Of a stretch of 64,000 bases of DNA, positions 8,810-17,094 are shown piece after piece. A program made the translations under genes and the position numbers. Under the pieces are notes generated by a model. The model was not told the origin of the DNA. It worked only from the letters and a program-made list of their open reading frames with translations, and searched no databases. The stretch covers positions 1-64,000 of the forward strand of contig NZ_JBITLV010000001.1 of the NCBI RefSeq assembly GCF_044465595.1, given 5' to 3'. This DNA comes from Spongisporangium articulatum (GTDB lineage Bacteria > Actinomycetota > Actinomycetes > Actinomycetales > Kineosporiaceae). Each line of letters starts with the position of its first letter. The first letter of the stretch is position 1.

Positions 8810-9121
8810 ATGCATCCCGGTGAGGTCATCCCCGTCGAGGGCGGCATCACGCTCAACGAGGGCTCCGAGGTCACGGTCGTGCACGTGACGAACACCGGCG
8901 ACCGGCCCGTCCAGGTCGGCAGCCACTTCCACTTCTCCAGCTCGAACAAGGCCCTGGAGTTCGACCGCGAGGCGGCGTTCGGGAAGCGGCTGAACATCGC
9001 CGCCGGCACCGCCGTCCGGTTCGAGCCCGGCGTCGACCGCGACGTGGAGCTGGTCCCGCTGAAGGGGGCGCGCGTCGTCCCCGGCCTGTCGATCCCCGCG
9101 CCCGGAGAGTTGGATTCCTGA
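8810..9121 (+). CDS. ureB: Urease beta subunit UreB
   Basis: Encodes 103 aa. It starts MHPGEVIPVEGGITLNEG, as UreB does, and has VGSHFHFSSSNKALEFDR and the GKRLNIAAGTAVRFEPG segment. Structural subunit of the urease trimer. A GGAGG (8799-8803) precedes the ATG by 6 nt. Its TGA shares one base with the ureC ATG, so translation is coupled. Confidence 0.97.
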   Translation: MHPGEVIPVEGGITLNEGSEVTVVHVTNTGDRPVQVGSHFHFSSSNKALEFDREAAFGKRLNIAAGTAVRFEPGVDRDVELVPLKGARVVPGLSIPAPGELDS

Positions 9122-10839
9122 TGGAGCTTTCGAGGGCTCGCTACGCCCAGCTGTACGGCCCGACGGTCGGCGACAAGGTGCGCCTGGCCGACACCGACCT
9201 GCTCATCTCGCCCACGGAAGACCTCTGCGGGGGGCCCGGAAAGGCCGGTGAGGAGGCCGTCTTCGGCGGCGGCAAGGTGCTGCGTGAGTCGATGGGCCAG
9301 GCCCGGGCGACCCGCGGCGAGGGCACGCCCGACCTGATCATCACCGGCGCGCTGGTGCTCGACCACTGGGGCGTGGTCAAGGCCGACGTGGGGGTGCGCG
9401 ACGGGCGGATCGTCGCCCTCGGCAAGGCCGGCAACCCCGAGACGATGGACGGCGTCCACCCCGACCTCGTGGTCGGCCCCAACACCGAGATCCTGGCCGG
9501 GAACGGGAAGATCCTGACCGCGGGCGCGATCGACTGCCACGTGCACTTCATCTGCCCGCAGATCGTGCCCGAGGCGCTGGGCAACGGCATCACCACGCTG
9601 ATCGGCGGCGGCACCGGGCCGGCCCACGGCACTCTGGCGACCACGGTCACCCCGGGCGCCTGGTACCTGGCCCGCATGCTCGAGGCGATGGACGGCCTGC
9701 CGGTCAACGTCGCCCTGCTCGGCAAGGGCAACACCGTCTCGCACGAGGCGATGTGGGAGCAGCTGCGGGCCGGCGCCTCCGGCTTCAAACTGCACGAGGA
9801 CTGGGGGACGACGCCCGCGGCCATCGACGCCTGCCTCACCGTGTGCGACGAGTCGGGGGTGCAGGCCAGCATCCACACGGACACGCTGAACGAGGCCGGG
9901 TACGTCGAGTCGACGCTGGCCGCGATCCGCGGGCGCTCGATCCACAGCTACCACACGGAGGGGGCCGGCGGCGGGCACGCGCCCGACATCATCACCGTGG
10001 CAGGGCTTTCCAACATCCTGCCCAGCTCGACGAACCCGACCCGGCCGCACACCGTGAACACGCTCGACGAGCACCTCGACATGCTGATGGTCTGCCACCA
10101 CCTGTCGCCGAGCATCCCCGAGGACCTGGCCTTCGCCGAGTCCCGCATCCGGCCGAGCACGATCGCCGCGGAGGACCTGCTGCACGACCTGGGCGCGATC
10201 TCGATGATCGGCTCCGACGCGCAGGCGATGGGCCGCATCGGCGAGGTCGTGCTGCGCACCTGGCAGACGGCGCACGCCATGAAGGTGCGCCGCGGCCTGC
10301 TGGAGGGTGACACCGACAACGACAACCTGCGGGCCCGCCGCTACGTCGCCAAGTACACGATCTGCCCGGCCGTCGCGCACGGCATGGAGCGGGAGATCGG
10401 CAGCATCGAGAAGGGCAAGCTCGCCGACCTGGTGCTGTGGGACCCGGCGTTCTTCGGCGTCCGTCCGCACGTCGTGGTCAAGGGCGGCATGATCGCCTGG
10501 GCGCAGATGGGCGACGCGAACGCGAGCATCCCCACGCCGCAGCCGGTCCTGCCGCGGCCGATGTTCGGCGCCGCTCCCCCGGTGGCCGCGGCCACGAGCG
10601 TGCACTTCGTCGCCCCGCAGGCGATCGAGGACGGCCTGGCCGAGCGGCTGAACGTGAACCGGCGCCTCGTGGGCGTCGAGAACGTGCGCAGCCGCGGAAA
10701 GGCCGACATGCCCGAGAACACCGCGACCCCGCACATCGAGGTCGAGCCCGACACCTTCACGGTGCGGATCGACGGCGAGGTGTGGGAGGAGCAGCCCGCC
10801 GAGACCCTGCCGATGGCCCAGCGCTACTTCATGTTCTGA
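9121..10839 (+). CDS. ureC: Urease alpha subunit UreC
   Basis: Encodes 572 aa, the catalytic subunit that hydrolyses urea to ammonia and carbamate using two nickel ions. All active-site groups are visible: His140 and His142 (CHVH), the lysine to be carbamylated Lys223 (GFKLHED), His252 (IHTDT), His278 (YHTEG), the flap Cys325/His326 (CHH) and Asp366 (GSDAQ). Full length and intact. Maturation should need the ureFGD products 2.6 kb downstream. Only 7 bp separate it from the convergent nrtR gene. Confidence 0.98.
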   Translation: MELSRARYAQLYGPTVGDKVRLADTDLLISPTEDLCGGPGKAGEEAVFGGGKVLRESMGQARATRGEGTPDLIITGALVLDHWGVVKADVGVRDGRIVALGKAGNPETMDGVHPDLVVGPNTEILAGNGKILTAGAIDCHVHFICPQIVPEALGNGITTLIGGGTGPAHGTLATTVTPGAWYLARMLEAMDGLPVNVALLGKGNTVSHEAMWEQLRAGASGFKLHEDWGTTPAAIDACLTVCDESGVQASIHTDTLNEAGYVESTLAAIRGRSIHSYHTEGAGGGHAPDIITVAGLSNILPSSTNPTRPHTVNTLDEHLDMLMVCHHLSPSIPEDLAFAESRIRPSTIAAEDLLHDLGAISMIGSDAQAMGRIGEVVLRTWQTAHAMKVRRGLLEGDTDNDNLRARRYVAKYTICPAVAHGMEREIGSIEKGKLADLVLWDPAFFGVRPHVVVKGGMIAWAQMGDANASIPTPQPVLPRPMFGAAPPVAAATSVHFVAPQAIEDGLAERLNVNRRLVGVENVRSRGKADMPENTATPHIEVEPDTFTVRIDGEVWEEQPAETLPMAQRYFMF

Positions 10840-10846
10840 GCGCCGG

Positions 10847-11581
10847 TCACGGAGCCGGCCGCAGCAGCGGCGGGTTGAGCGTGGTGGCCCGGCCGGCCCG
10901 GTAGAGGGCGGCCGGGCGGCCACGACCGGCCGTCAGCCGCGGGTCCCCGCCGTCCGGGCGGACCATGTCGTCGGCGGACAGCACCTTGCGGCGGAAGTTG
11001 GCCCGGTCGAGCGGCACCGCCCAGACCGCCTCGTAGACGGCCTGCAGCTCGCCGAGGGTGAACGTCGGCGGCACGAAACGGGTGGCCAGCGTGGAGTATT
11101 CGAGCTTCGCGGCGACCCGGTCGACGGCGTCGGCGAGGATCAGCGCGTGGTCGAAGGCCAGCTGCGGGCCCTGGTCGGATCTCCCGGGGGCCAGCTCACC
11201 GACCGGCCACCACCGGGCCCGGGCCGCGTCGGTCCCGGCCTGCGGTTCGGGCAGGTCGGGGGCGAGCGCCACGTGGGCCACCGACACCACGCGCATCCGC
11301 GGGTCGCGGTCGGGAGCGGAGTAGGTGCCGAGCTGCTCCAGGTGCACCCCGGCCGCGGCGACGTCCACCCCGGTCTCCTCGGCGAGTTCGCGGCGGGCGG
11401 CGGTCGCCGCGTCCTCGGACTCGAGCAGGAAGCCCCCCGGCAGCGCCCAGGCCCCGGCGAACGGTTCCCCGCCCCGCTCCACCAGCAGGACCGTGAAGAC
11501 CCCGTTCCGGATCGTGAACAGGGCCAGGTCGACGGTGACCGCGAACGGCGGGAACGCCCGCGGGTCGTAGCCGGTCGTCAC
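10847..11581 (-). CDS. nrtR: NrtR-type NUDIX transcriptional regulator
   Basis: Encodes 244 aa: a NUDIX domain (about 10-140) followed by a winged-helix domain (FTLGELQAVYEAV, about 165-235), the architecture of NrtR, a repressor of NAD biosynthesis/salvage genes that senses ADP-ribose. The Nudix box is intact (GFLLESED then RRELAEETGV), so hydrolase activity may be retained. The GTG start overlaps the nadR stop (GTGA). It is last in pnuC-nadR-nrtR, so it probably regulates its own operon. Confidence 0.85.
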   Translation of the reverse strand: MTTGYDPRAFPPFAVTVDLALFTIRNGVFTVLLVERGGEPFAGAWALPGGFLLESEDAATAARRELAEETGVDVAAAGVHLEQLGTYSAPDRDPRMRVVSVAHVALAPDLPEPQAGTDAARARWWPVGELAPGRSDQGPQLAFDHALILADAVDRVAAKLEYSTLATRFVPPTFTLGELQAVYEAVWAVPLDRANFRRKVLSADDMVRPDGGDPRLTAGRGRPAALYRAGRATTLNPPLLRPAP

Positions 11582-12717
11582 CCGGCCCTCGCGGGCCCGG
11601 GCGGCGGGGACAAGCCCCAGTCGCCGGCGACCAGGGCGTCGACGTGCGCGAGGGCGGCGGCGACGCGCTCGTCCTCGGGCCCCGACAACAGGTGCCACGG
11701 CCGCCCGGACGCCTCGAGCTGCTCGGCGAACTCGCGAGTCATCCAGGCCCGCAGGTGTTCCCCGTCGCGCAGGCTGTCCTGGACGAACGGCACCCCGGCG
11801 TCGTCGGTCAGCAGGTACAGGTCGGCCGGGCGCCGGTCGGCGACCGCCCGGACGTCCCGGTTGTAGGTGCCCAGGTAGCGCCGGTGCCACACGTCGGTCG
11901 CGAAGGCGTCGGTATCGCACACGAGAACCGGCCCACCCGAGGCGGATTCCAGCGCCTCGAGCCGAGCCTGGCGTTCGGCGACGGCCACGAAGTCCTCCGG
12001 GGTCCAGGTCAGGCGGTCCATCGCGGGCGGGGCCTCCCCGACGGCCACGGCCAACGCCGCGGCCACCGCCAGCCTGCCCTCGGTGTAGGCACGACCGTAC
12101 TCGGGAACCCAGCCGGTCGAAGACCACACCCCGCCCCACCGCCGCAGGGCGGCGGCCACCCGACGCGAGACCGTCGTCGTCCCGGTGGACTCGGCGCCCA
12201 CGAAGGCGACCCGCCGGGCCAGGCCGGTGCGCACCGGCGGGGCGAGGTGGGCCCAGGCCGCGACCGGGTCGGCCCGGACCGCCGTACCGGACACCGGGTG
12301 CGTCGACCGGTCGAGGTCGACCGCGAGGTGGTCGGCCCCGAACCGCAGCGCCAGTTCCTCGCCGTAGGTCTCACTGCTGGCCACCAGGTCGACGACAGCC
12401 GAGGCCGCCGGCCGTCCCTGCAGCACGCAGTCCCGTTCGAGGGCGGCCCGCATCAGGGCCACGTGCGCCGCCCAGACCCGGTCGGACTGCAGGTCCATCT
12501 CGAGGTCGTCGGTCACCCCGACGACGCTGACCTGCGGGTGTCGCGCCCGCATCCAGTCGACGCGGCGGGCCAGCGGCACCGATTCGCCGGTGGCGGCCAT
12601 CACCAGCACGGTGAGCCGCTCGCACCGCGCGGCGGCGACGTCGACCAGGTGGTGGTGACCGGCGTGCGGCGGGTAGAACTTGCCGATCACGAGGCCGTGG
12701 CGCCACCGGTCGGACAC
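11578..12717 (-). CDS. nadR: NadR-like NMN adenylyltransferase / ribosylnicotinamide kinase
   Basis: Encodes 379 aa. The N-terminal half is a nucleotidyltransferase with GKFYPPHAGHHHL (about 10-22; HAGH is the HxGH motif) for NMN to NAD. The C-terminal half is the kinase-like domain that would phosphorylate nicotinamide riboside; its P-loop reads GAESTGTTTVS, with Thr where the Walker lysine normally sits. The GTG start is 2 nt after the pnuC stop. The DNA-binding HTH of enteric NadR is absent; regulation is probably by the adjacent nrtR. Confidence 0.87.
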   Translation of the reverse strand: MSDRWRHGLVIGKFYPPHAGHHHLVDVAAARCERLTVLVMAATGESVPLARRVDWMRARHPQVSVVGVTDDLEMDLQSDRVWAAHVALMRAALERDCVLQGRPAASAVVDLVASSETYGEELALRFGADHLAVDLDRSTHPVSGTAVRADPVAAWAHLAPPVRTGLARRVAFVGAESTGTTTVSRRVAAALRRWGGVWSSTGWVPEYGRAYTEGRLAVAAALAVAVGEAPPAMDRLTWTPEDFVAVAERQARLEALESASGGPVLVCDTDAFATDVWHRRYLGTYNRDVRAVADRRPADLYLLTDDAGVPFVQDSLRDGEHLRAWMTREFAEQLEASGRPWHLLSGPEDERVAAALAHVDALVAGDWGLSPPPGPARAG

Positions 12718-12719
12718 GT

Positions 12720-13403
12720 TCAGGCCACTCTCTCGACCACGAGTTCCCTGGTGGAGCGGGCTTTCTCCTGCTCGGCGAGCAGCCGCCACCACGCCAGGAG
12801 GCCGTAGCCGCACAGGCCCAGGAAGAGCAGGTACAGGCCGGCGGTCAGCGCCAGGTCGCGGGACAGGTAGAGCGGCACGTAGATCAGGTCGGCGGCGATC
12901 CACAGCCACCAGGACTCGAGCTTGCGGCGCACCTGCCCCCAGGTGGCCAGCAGCGACAGGACGGTGGTGAGCGCGTCGAACCAGTACACGGTCGACGTGG
13001 TCGCGTGCCGGACGACCAGGGCCATGAGGAGGGTGCCCGCCGTCCCCGCCGCGACGAGCACCCCCCACTGGTACCCCGTGACCCGGGTGATCGGCAGTTC
13101 GGTGCGCTGCTCCCCTCCGTGCAGCCACGACCACCAGCCGAGCAGACCCAGTGCGATGTAGACGAGTTGCAGCACCGAGTCGGCGAACAGGCCCGCCGTC
13201 CAGAACACCAGCAGGTAGTAGCCCGACGAGACCACCCCCACCGGCCAGTTCAGGACGTGGTTGCGGGCGACCAGCCACACGCACAGCAGCCCGGTCGCGA
13301 ACCCCGCCACCTCGCCCCACGTCGTCCCGACCCCGAAGGCCGTGAAGGCCACCGAGTTCGCGGCGTCGAGGAACGCCTGAACCCACCCTTGAATTAGAGT
13401 CAC
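12720..13403 (-). CDS. pnuC: Nicotinamide riboside transporter PnuC
   Basis: Encodes 227 aa with about seven membrane helices and PnuC features: NWPVGVVSSGYYLLVFW near residue 52 and a later WLWIAADLIYVPLY segment. It takes up nicotinamide riboside, which the next gene product would phosphorylate and adenylylate. The start is GTG at 13403; TATATT (13415-13410 on this strand) ends 6 nt before it, so the mRNA is probably leaderless. Head of the NAD-salvage operon. Confidence 0.92.
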   Translation of the reverse strand: MTLIQGWVQAFLDAANSVAFTAFGVGTTWGEVAGFATGLLCVWLVARNHVLNWPVGVVSSGYYLLVFWTAGLFADSVLQLVYIALGLLGWWSWLHGGEQRTELPITRVTGYQWGVLVAAGTAGTLLMALVVRHATTSTVYWFDALTTVLSLLATWGQVRRKLESWWLWIAADLIYVPLYLSRDLALTAGLYLLFLGLCGYGLLAWWRLLAEQEKARSTRELVVERVA

Positions 13404-13409
13404 TTCGAC

Positions 13410-13440
13410 AATATATGCCGGACCGGGCGCGTGAAGTCAA
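13410..13440 (-). promoter_or_regulatory. Promoter of pnuC-nadR-nrtR (leaderless)
   Basis: On the minus strand TTGACT (13440-13435) and TATATT (13415-13410) are separated by 19 nt, and the GTG start of pnuC begins 6 nt after the -10. The 69-bp gap also holds the start region of divergent ureF. I cannot name an NrtR box with confidence. Confidence 0.6.
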
Positions 13441-13472
13441 CAGCCGTAACACGGGGCGCTTACCCTTCCCGG

Positions 13473-14156
13473 GTGCTCCCGACCGCTTCCGCATCGCTCC
13501 TGGCGCTGGCCGACCAGCGCCTGCCCAGCGGCGGGCACGTGCACTCGGGCGGCATCGAGCAGGCCATCACCGACGGCCTGGTGCACGACGTCGGCACGCT
13601 CGAGGCGTTCCTCGAGCGGCGGCTGCTGAGCCAGGGCCTGGTCACCGCCGGAGTGGCGGCCGAGGCGACGCGGCTGGCGAGCCGGGCGGCCGACCCGGCC
13701 GGCGTCGTCCGGGCCCTCACCGTGCTGGACGCCGAGACCGACGCGCGCACGCCCTCCCCCGCCCAGCGGGCCGCCTCCCGGGCCCAGGGCCGCGGGTTGC
13801 TCCGCACGGCCCGGGCCGCGTGGGCCGCGCCCAGCGCCGCGCTGAACTGGACCGACCTCGGCGCCCGCCCGCACCACCCCGTCGTGCTGGGCTGCGCGGC
13901 CGCCGCCGCGGGCGACTCCCCCGAGGCCGCCGCCCTCGTGGCCGCCTACCTGGCCGTGTCCGCGCCGAGCACCGCGGCCCAGCGGCTGCTGGCCCTCGAC
14001 CCGGTGTCGGTGGCGGCCGTGACGGTTCGCCTCGGCGACGCCGTCGAGACGGTCGCCCGCGAGGCCGCGCACGGCCTGCCCGACGACTCAGACCCCCTGC
14101 TCGACCTCCTGGCCGAGCGCCACGCATCCCGTGAGGAGCGACTCTTTGCGTCCTGA
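13473..14156 (+). CDS. ureF: Urease accessory protein UreF
   Basis: Encodes 227 aa from the GTG at 13473. UreF features: LLALADQRLPSGGHVHSGG near the N-terminus and an all-helical Ala-rich body. It forms the UreD-UreF-UreG maturation complex that delivers nickel to UreC. TACCCT (13461-13466) lies 6 nt before this GTG, suggesting a leaderless start; an alternative GTG at 13431 would add 14 residues without family similarity. First gene of ureFGD, overlapping ureG. Confidence 0.92.
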   Translation: MLPTASASLLALADQRLPSGGHVHSGGIEQAITDGLVHDVGTLEAFLERRLLSQGLVTAGVAAEATRLASRAADPAGVVRALTVLDAETDARTPSPAQRAASRAQGRGLLRTARAAWAAPSAALNWTDLGARPHHPVVLGCAAAAAGDSPEAAALVAAYLAVSAPSTAAQRLLALDPVSVAAVTVRLGDAVETVAREAAHGLPDDSDPLLDLLAERHASREERLFAS

Positions 14157-14886
14157 ACTGCACCCCGGTGACAGCGCCCGGTTCGGCGTCCCGCGCCCGG
14201 CGGCCCTGCCGCACGAGATCACGCCCGACGACCCGCACGCGCCGCTGGCCCCCGGCAAGCTCTCCGGACCGGACGGTCCGCTGCGCATCGGCATCGGCGG
14301 ACCGGTCGGCTCCGGCAAGACCGCCACGGTCGCCGCGCTGTGCCGGACGCTCGGCGCGCAGCTGCAGCTCGGCGTCGTCACCAACGACATCTACACGACC
14401 GAGGACGCCGACTTCCTGCGCCGCAACGCCGTCCTGCCCGACGAGCGCATCGTCGCCGTGCAGACCGGCTGCTGCCCGCACACCGCCATCCGCGACGACA
14501 TCACCGCGAACCTCGACGCCATCGACGACCTGATCGAGCGGCTGCCCCCGCTCGACCTGGTGCTGGTCGAGTCGGGCGGTGACAACCTGACCGCCTCGTT
14601 CTCCAAGGGGCTGATCGACGCGCAGATCTTCGTGGTGGACGTGGCCGGCGGCGACAAGGTGCCGCGCAAGGGCGGGCCGGGCGTCACGACGGCCGACCTG
14701 CTCGTGATCAACAAGACCGACCTCGCCCCGCTGGTGGGTGCCGACCTCGACGTGATGAGCGGCGACGCCAAGGTGGTCCGCGGTGAGAAGCCGGTGATCA
14801 TGCAGAGCCTGCGCGACGACCCCTCGGCCGGCGACGTCGCGCACTGGGTGCTGCACCAGCTCGACCACTCGCACGCGCACGCGTGA
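14146..14886 (+). CDS. ureG: Urease accessory GTPase UreG
   Basis: Encodes 246 aa from the TTG at 14146, chosen because GAGGAG (14133-14138) sits 7 nt upstream; GTG at 14131 is the alternative. P-loop GPVGSGKT is at 52-59, and TGCCPHTAIRDD holds the Cys-Pro-His nickel-binding motif. GTP hydrolysis drives nickel insertion. It is about 40 residues longer at the N-terminus than most UreG and ends in a histidine-rich tail (DHSHAHA), which may bind nickel; no ureE is present. The start lies inside ureF. Confidence 0.95.
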   Translation: MRPELHPGDSARFGVPRPAALPHEITPDDPHAPLAPGKLSGPDGPLRIGIGGPVGSGKTATVAALCRTLGAQLQLGVVTNDIYTTEDADFLRRNAVLPDERIVAVQTGCCPHTAIRDDITANLDAIDDLIERLPPLDLVLVESGGDNLTASFSKGLIDAQIFVVDVAGGDKVPRKGGPGVTTADLLVINKTDLAPLVGADLDVMSGDAKVVRGEKPVIMQSLRDDPSAGDVAHWVLHQLDHSHAHA

Positions 14887-14893
14887 GGCGTTC

Positions 14894-15601
14894 GTGAAGT
14901 CGCGGATCGAGGTGGTCGCCGAGCTGCGGGGCGGCTCGACGGCGATCACGTCGGTCCGCAGCGAGGGGCGCTCGGGCGGCCACTTCGCCGGGCGCCAGAC
15001 TGCCCGCGGACAGATATACCTGGTCGGCACGGCGGCCGGGCCGCTCGGCGGCGACGAGGTCCTCGTCTCGCTGCGGGTGGGCGCCGGGGCGTCGCTCGAC
15101 GTGCGCTCGGCGGCGGCGACCGTCGTCTACCCGGGCGCCGCACAGCCGGACTCGCGCCTGCTCATCGAGGCCCAGGTGGACGACGGGGGCCTGCTCGAGC
15201 TGGCGATGGAACCGACCGTCGTGTGCGCGGGGGCCGCGCACGAGGCGGTCACGTCGGTGACCCTCACCGGGGACGCGCAGCTGCGGCTGGTCGAGCAGGT
15301 GGTGCTCGGCCGGGCCGGTGAGGGCGGCGGCGACTGGGTGGGCCGGACGGCGGTGCTGCGCGACTCCTCGCCGGTGCTGCGGCACACGCTGCGCTCGGCG
15401 CTGCTGCCCGAACGGTCGGTGGTGACGCTGGTCGACACCGCGCTGGAGGTCCGGCCGGCGACGACGGGCCACAGCGTCGCGATGCCCCTGGCCGCGGGCG
15501 GAGTACTGGTGACCGGCGTCGGGGGTTCGGCGACCGGCGTCCTGGCCGAGGTCGAGGGCGCGTTGGCGCTGGCCCGCGCGCCTGTCGTCGGCGCGGTGTG
15601 A
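14894..15601 (+). CDS. ureD: Urease accessory protein UreD (UreH)
   Basis: Encodes 235 aa. UreD features: EVVAELRGGSTAITSVRSEG at the start and a beta-rich body with GGLLELAMEPTVVCAGAAHE. Scaffold for the UreF/UreG complex on apo-urease. Starts with GTG 7 nt after the ureG stop, following GTGAGG. Shorter than the roughly 270 aa of many UreD proteins but typical for actinobacteria. A strong hairpin follows immediately. Confidence 0.9.
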   Translation: MKSRIEVVAELRGGSTAITSVRSEGRSGGHFAGRQTARGQIYLVGTAAGPLGGDEVLVSLRVGAGASLDVRSAAATVVYPGAAQPDSRLLIEAQVDDGGLLELAMEPTVVCAGAAHEAVTSVTLTGDAQLRLVEQVVLGRAGEGGGDWVGRTAVLRDSSPVLRHTLRSALLPERSVVTLVDTALEVRPATTGHSVAMPLAAGGVLVTGVGGSATGVLAEVEGALALARAPVVGAV

Positions 15602-15640
15602 CACTGCGCCCACCCGGTGAGCGCGGTGTCACACCGCGCC
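15590..15640. terminator. Bidirectional terminator after ureD
   Basis: A 13-bp perfect inverted repeat (15590-15602 with 15628-15640) and, nested in its right part, a 19-nt palindrome GCGCGGTGTCACACCGCGC (15621-15639). It lies between the converging ends of ureD (15601) and the GH16-like gene (15654). No T tract, as is common in GC-rich actinobacteria. Confidence 0.7.
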
Positions 15641-15653
15641 CAGCCGGGACGCG

Positions 15654-16883
15654 CTAGGAGCGGTCGGTGAACAGCGGGTTCGACGGCTGCTGGATGGCCC
15701 GGGTCGGCGGCGCCGGCTGATCCCGCCGGGGCCGTTCCGCCGGGGGGCGCCGATCGGCCGGCGGGCGCGGCCCGGGGCGCGGCCCGCCCGGTGACGGCTG
15801 CCGACCCCGACCGGGCGCCGGCCGGCTCGGCGCAGGGGGCGCCGACGTGCGGACCTGGGTGCGCTGCGGGGCCGGCGGGCGTTGCGGCGCCCGGGAGGCG
15901 GGCCGCCGCCCCCGGTCGCGGCGCCCCGGGTAGCTGAGCAGCAGCATCGCCGACCCGGCGATCACGCTGCCGCCGAGCAGCCACGGCCACATCCCGCCGG
16001 CCAGCGCCGGGCTGTCGCCGGTCTGCGCGGTCAGCGCGGTCGGGGCCGGCGTGGTGGCCGGCGCCTTGGCCGGGCCCTCGGTCGACGGGGCCGCCGAGGC
16101 CAACAGGGCCTTGTCAGCGGCCGTCACCTTCGGCGGGTGGCCGGTGTAGGAGGAGACCTTCACGCGGTCGATCTGGAAGGTGGCGGGCAACTTGGTGGTG
16201 GCATCGGGGACGCCGGTCAGCTGGTCGCCGTTGCTCATCACCAGGCCGAACCAGCGGCTGCCCTTGTAGGCCTGCTGCGAGTAGAAGACCTCTTTCTTGT
16301 CCACCAGGACGCGCAGGTGTTTGGGGGCCCACTCGACCACGTAGGTGTGGAACTCGTCGGAGTAGCTGCCGTCGACGTGGGCCGTCTCGGCCTGCTTGCC
16401 GTAACCGTTGGTGATGTAGGCGGTCTCCGTGCCGGGGGCCAGGAGCTCGATGCCGGTCCAGGCGTTGGTCTCGCTCTTCTTCGGCTTCGCCGGGACCAGC
16501 GTGATGTACGAGTCGATGCCCTTGCCGGCCGGGATCTTCGCGCGCACCTCGTAGCGGCCGTACTTCTGCGCCCAGCCCCAGCAGCCGACCCCGCCCGAGG
16601 TGTAGGCGTTCTTGCCCGACTTCCGCTTCTCCAGCTTCAGCTTGAGCAGGCCGCCCTTGACGTCGACGTCGTCCCGCTTCCAGGTGCTCGCGCCACCCGC
16701 GTACTTGCCCGAGTACGACTCACAGCCCTTCGGCAGGGACGAGCCCGAGAACTCCTCGGTGCGGACCGTCTTCCAGCTCGAGGCGGCCTCCGCCGGCGTG
16801 GCGGTCAGCGCGGCGAGGGCGGGACCCAGGACCAGCGCGCAGGCGAGGAGAGCGGTCCGCCGCCAGCGGCGTGTGCCTGCCAT
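15654..16883 (-). CDS. GH16-like secreted, membrane-anchored protein with degenerate active site
   Basis: Encodes 409 aa from the ATG at 16883, preceded by GAGGGG. Residues 1-33 form a signal peptide ending near AEAAS. Residues about 36-245 resemble glycoside hydrolase family 16 (lectin-like jelly roll; GRYEVRAKIPAGKGIDSYIT, FHTYVVEWAPKHLRVLVDKK). Where GH16 has ExDxxE after the Trp, this protein reads WTGIELLAP, so the nucleophile and acid/base glutamates look replaced. Then a linker, one membrane helix (WPWLLGGSVIAGSAMLLLSY) and a 100-residue Pro/Arg-rich cytoplasmic tail. A carbohydrate-binding rather than hydrolytic role is possible. Confidence 0.75.
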   Translation of the reverse strand: MAGTRRWRRTALLACALVLGPALAALTATPAEAASSWKTVRTEEFSGSSLPKGCESYSGKYAGGASTWKRDDVDVKGGLLKLKLEKRKSGKNAYTSGGVGCWGWAQKYGRYEVRAKIPAGKGIDSYITLVPAKPKKSETNAWTGIELLAPGTETAYITNGYGKQAETAHVDGSYSDEFHTYVVEWAPKHLRVLVDKKEVFYSQQAYKGSRWFGLVMSNGDQLTGVPDATTKLPATFQIDRVKVSSYTGHPPKVTAADKALLASAAPSTEGPAKAPATTPAPTALTAQTGDSPALAGGMWPWLLGGSVIAGSAMLLLSYPGRRDRGRRPASRAPQRPPAPQRTQVRTSAPPAPSRPAPGRGRQPSPGGPRPGPRPPADRRPPAERPRRDQPAPPTRAIQQPSNPLFTDRS

Positions 16884-17094
16884 CTCCCGCCCCTCACCCG
16901 GTCCGACGCGACAAACGGGCACATTACGCGGATCGTGCCCAACCCGGAAACCGGCGATCGGGTGACGGGACGACTACGCGAGCGGCGCGCTGCGCCGTCC
17001 GGGTGACTGCGGTTCGGGGCTCGGCGGGACGGCGCCGGGCCCGCCGATGGGTCAGCGAGGCTCGCTCTCGACCCACCCTCCGGAGGCACCTGCG

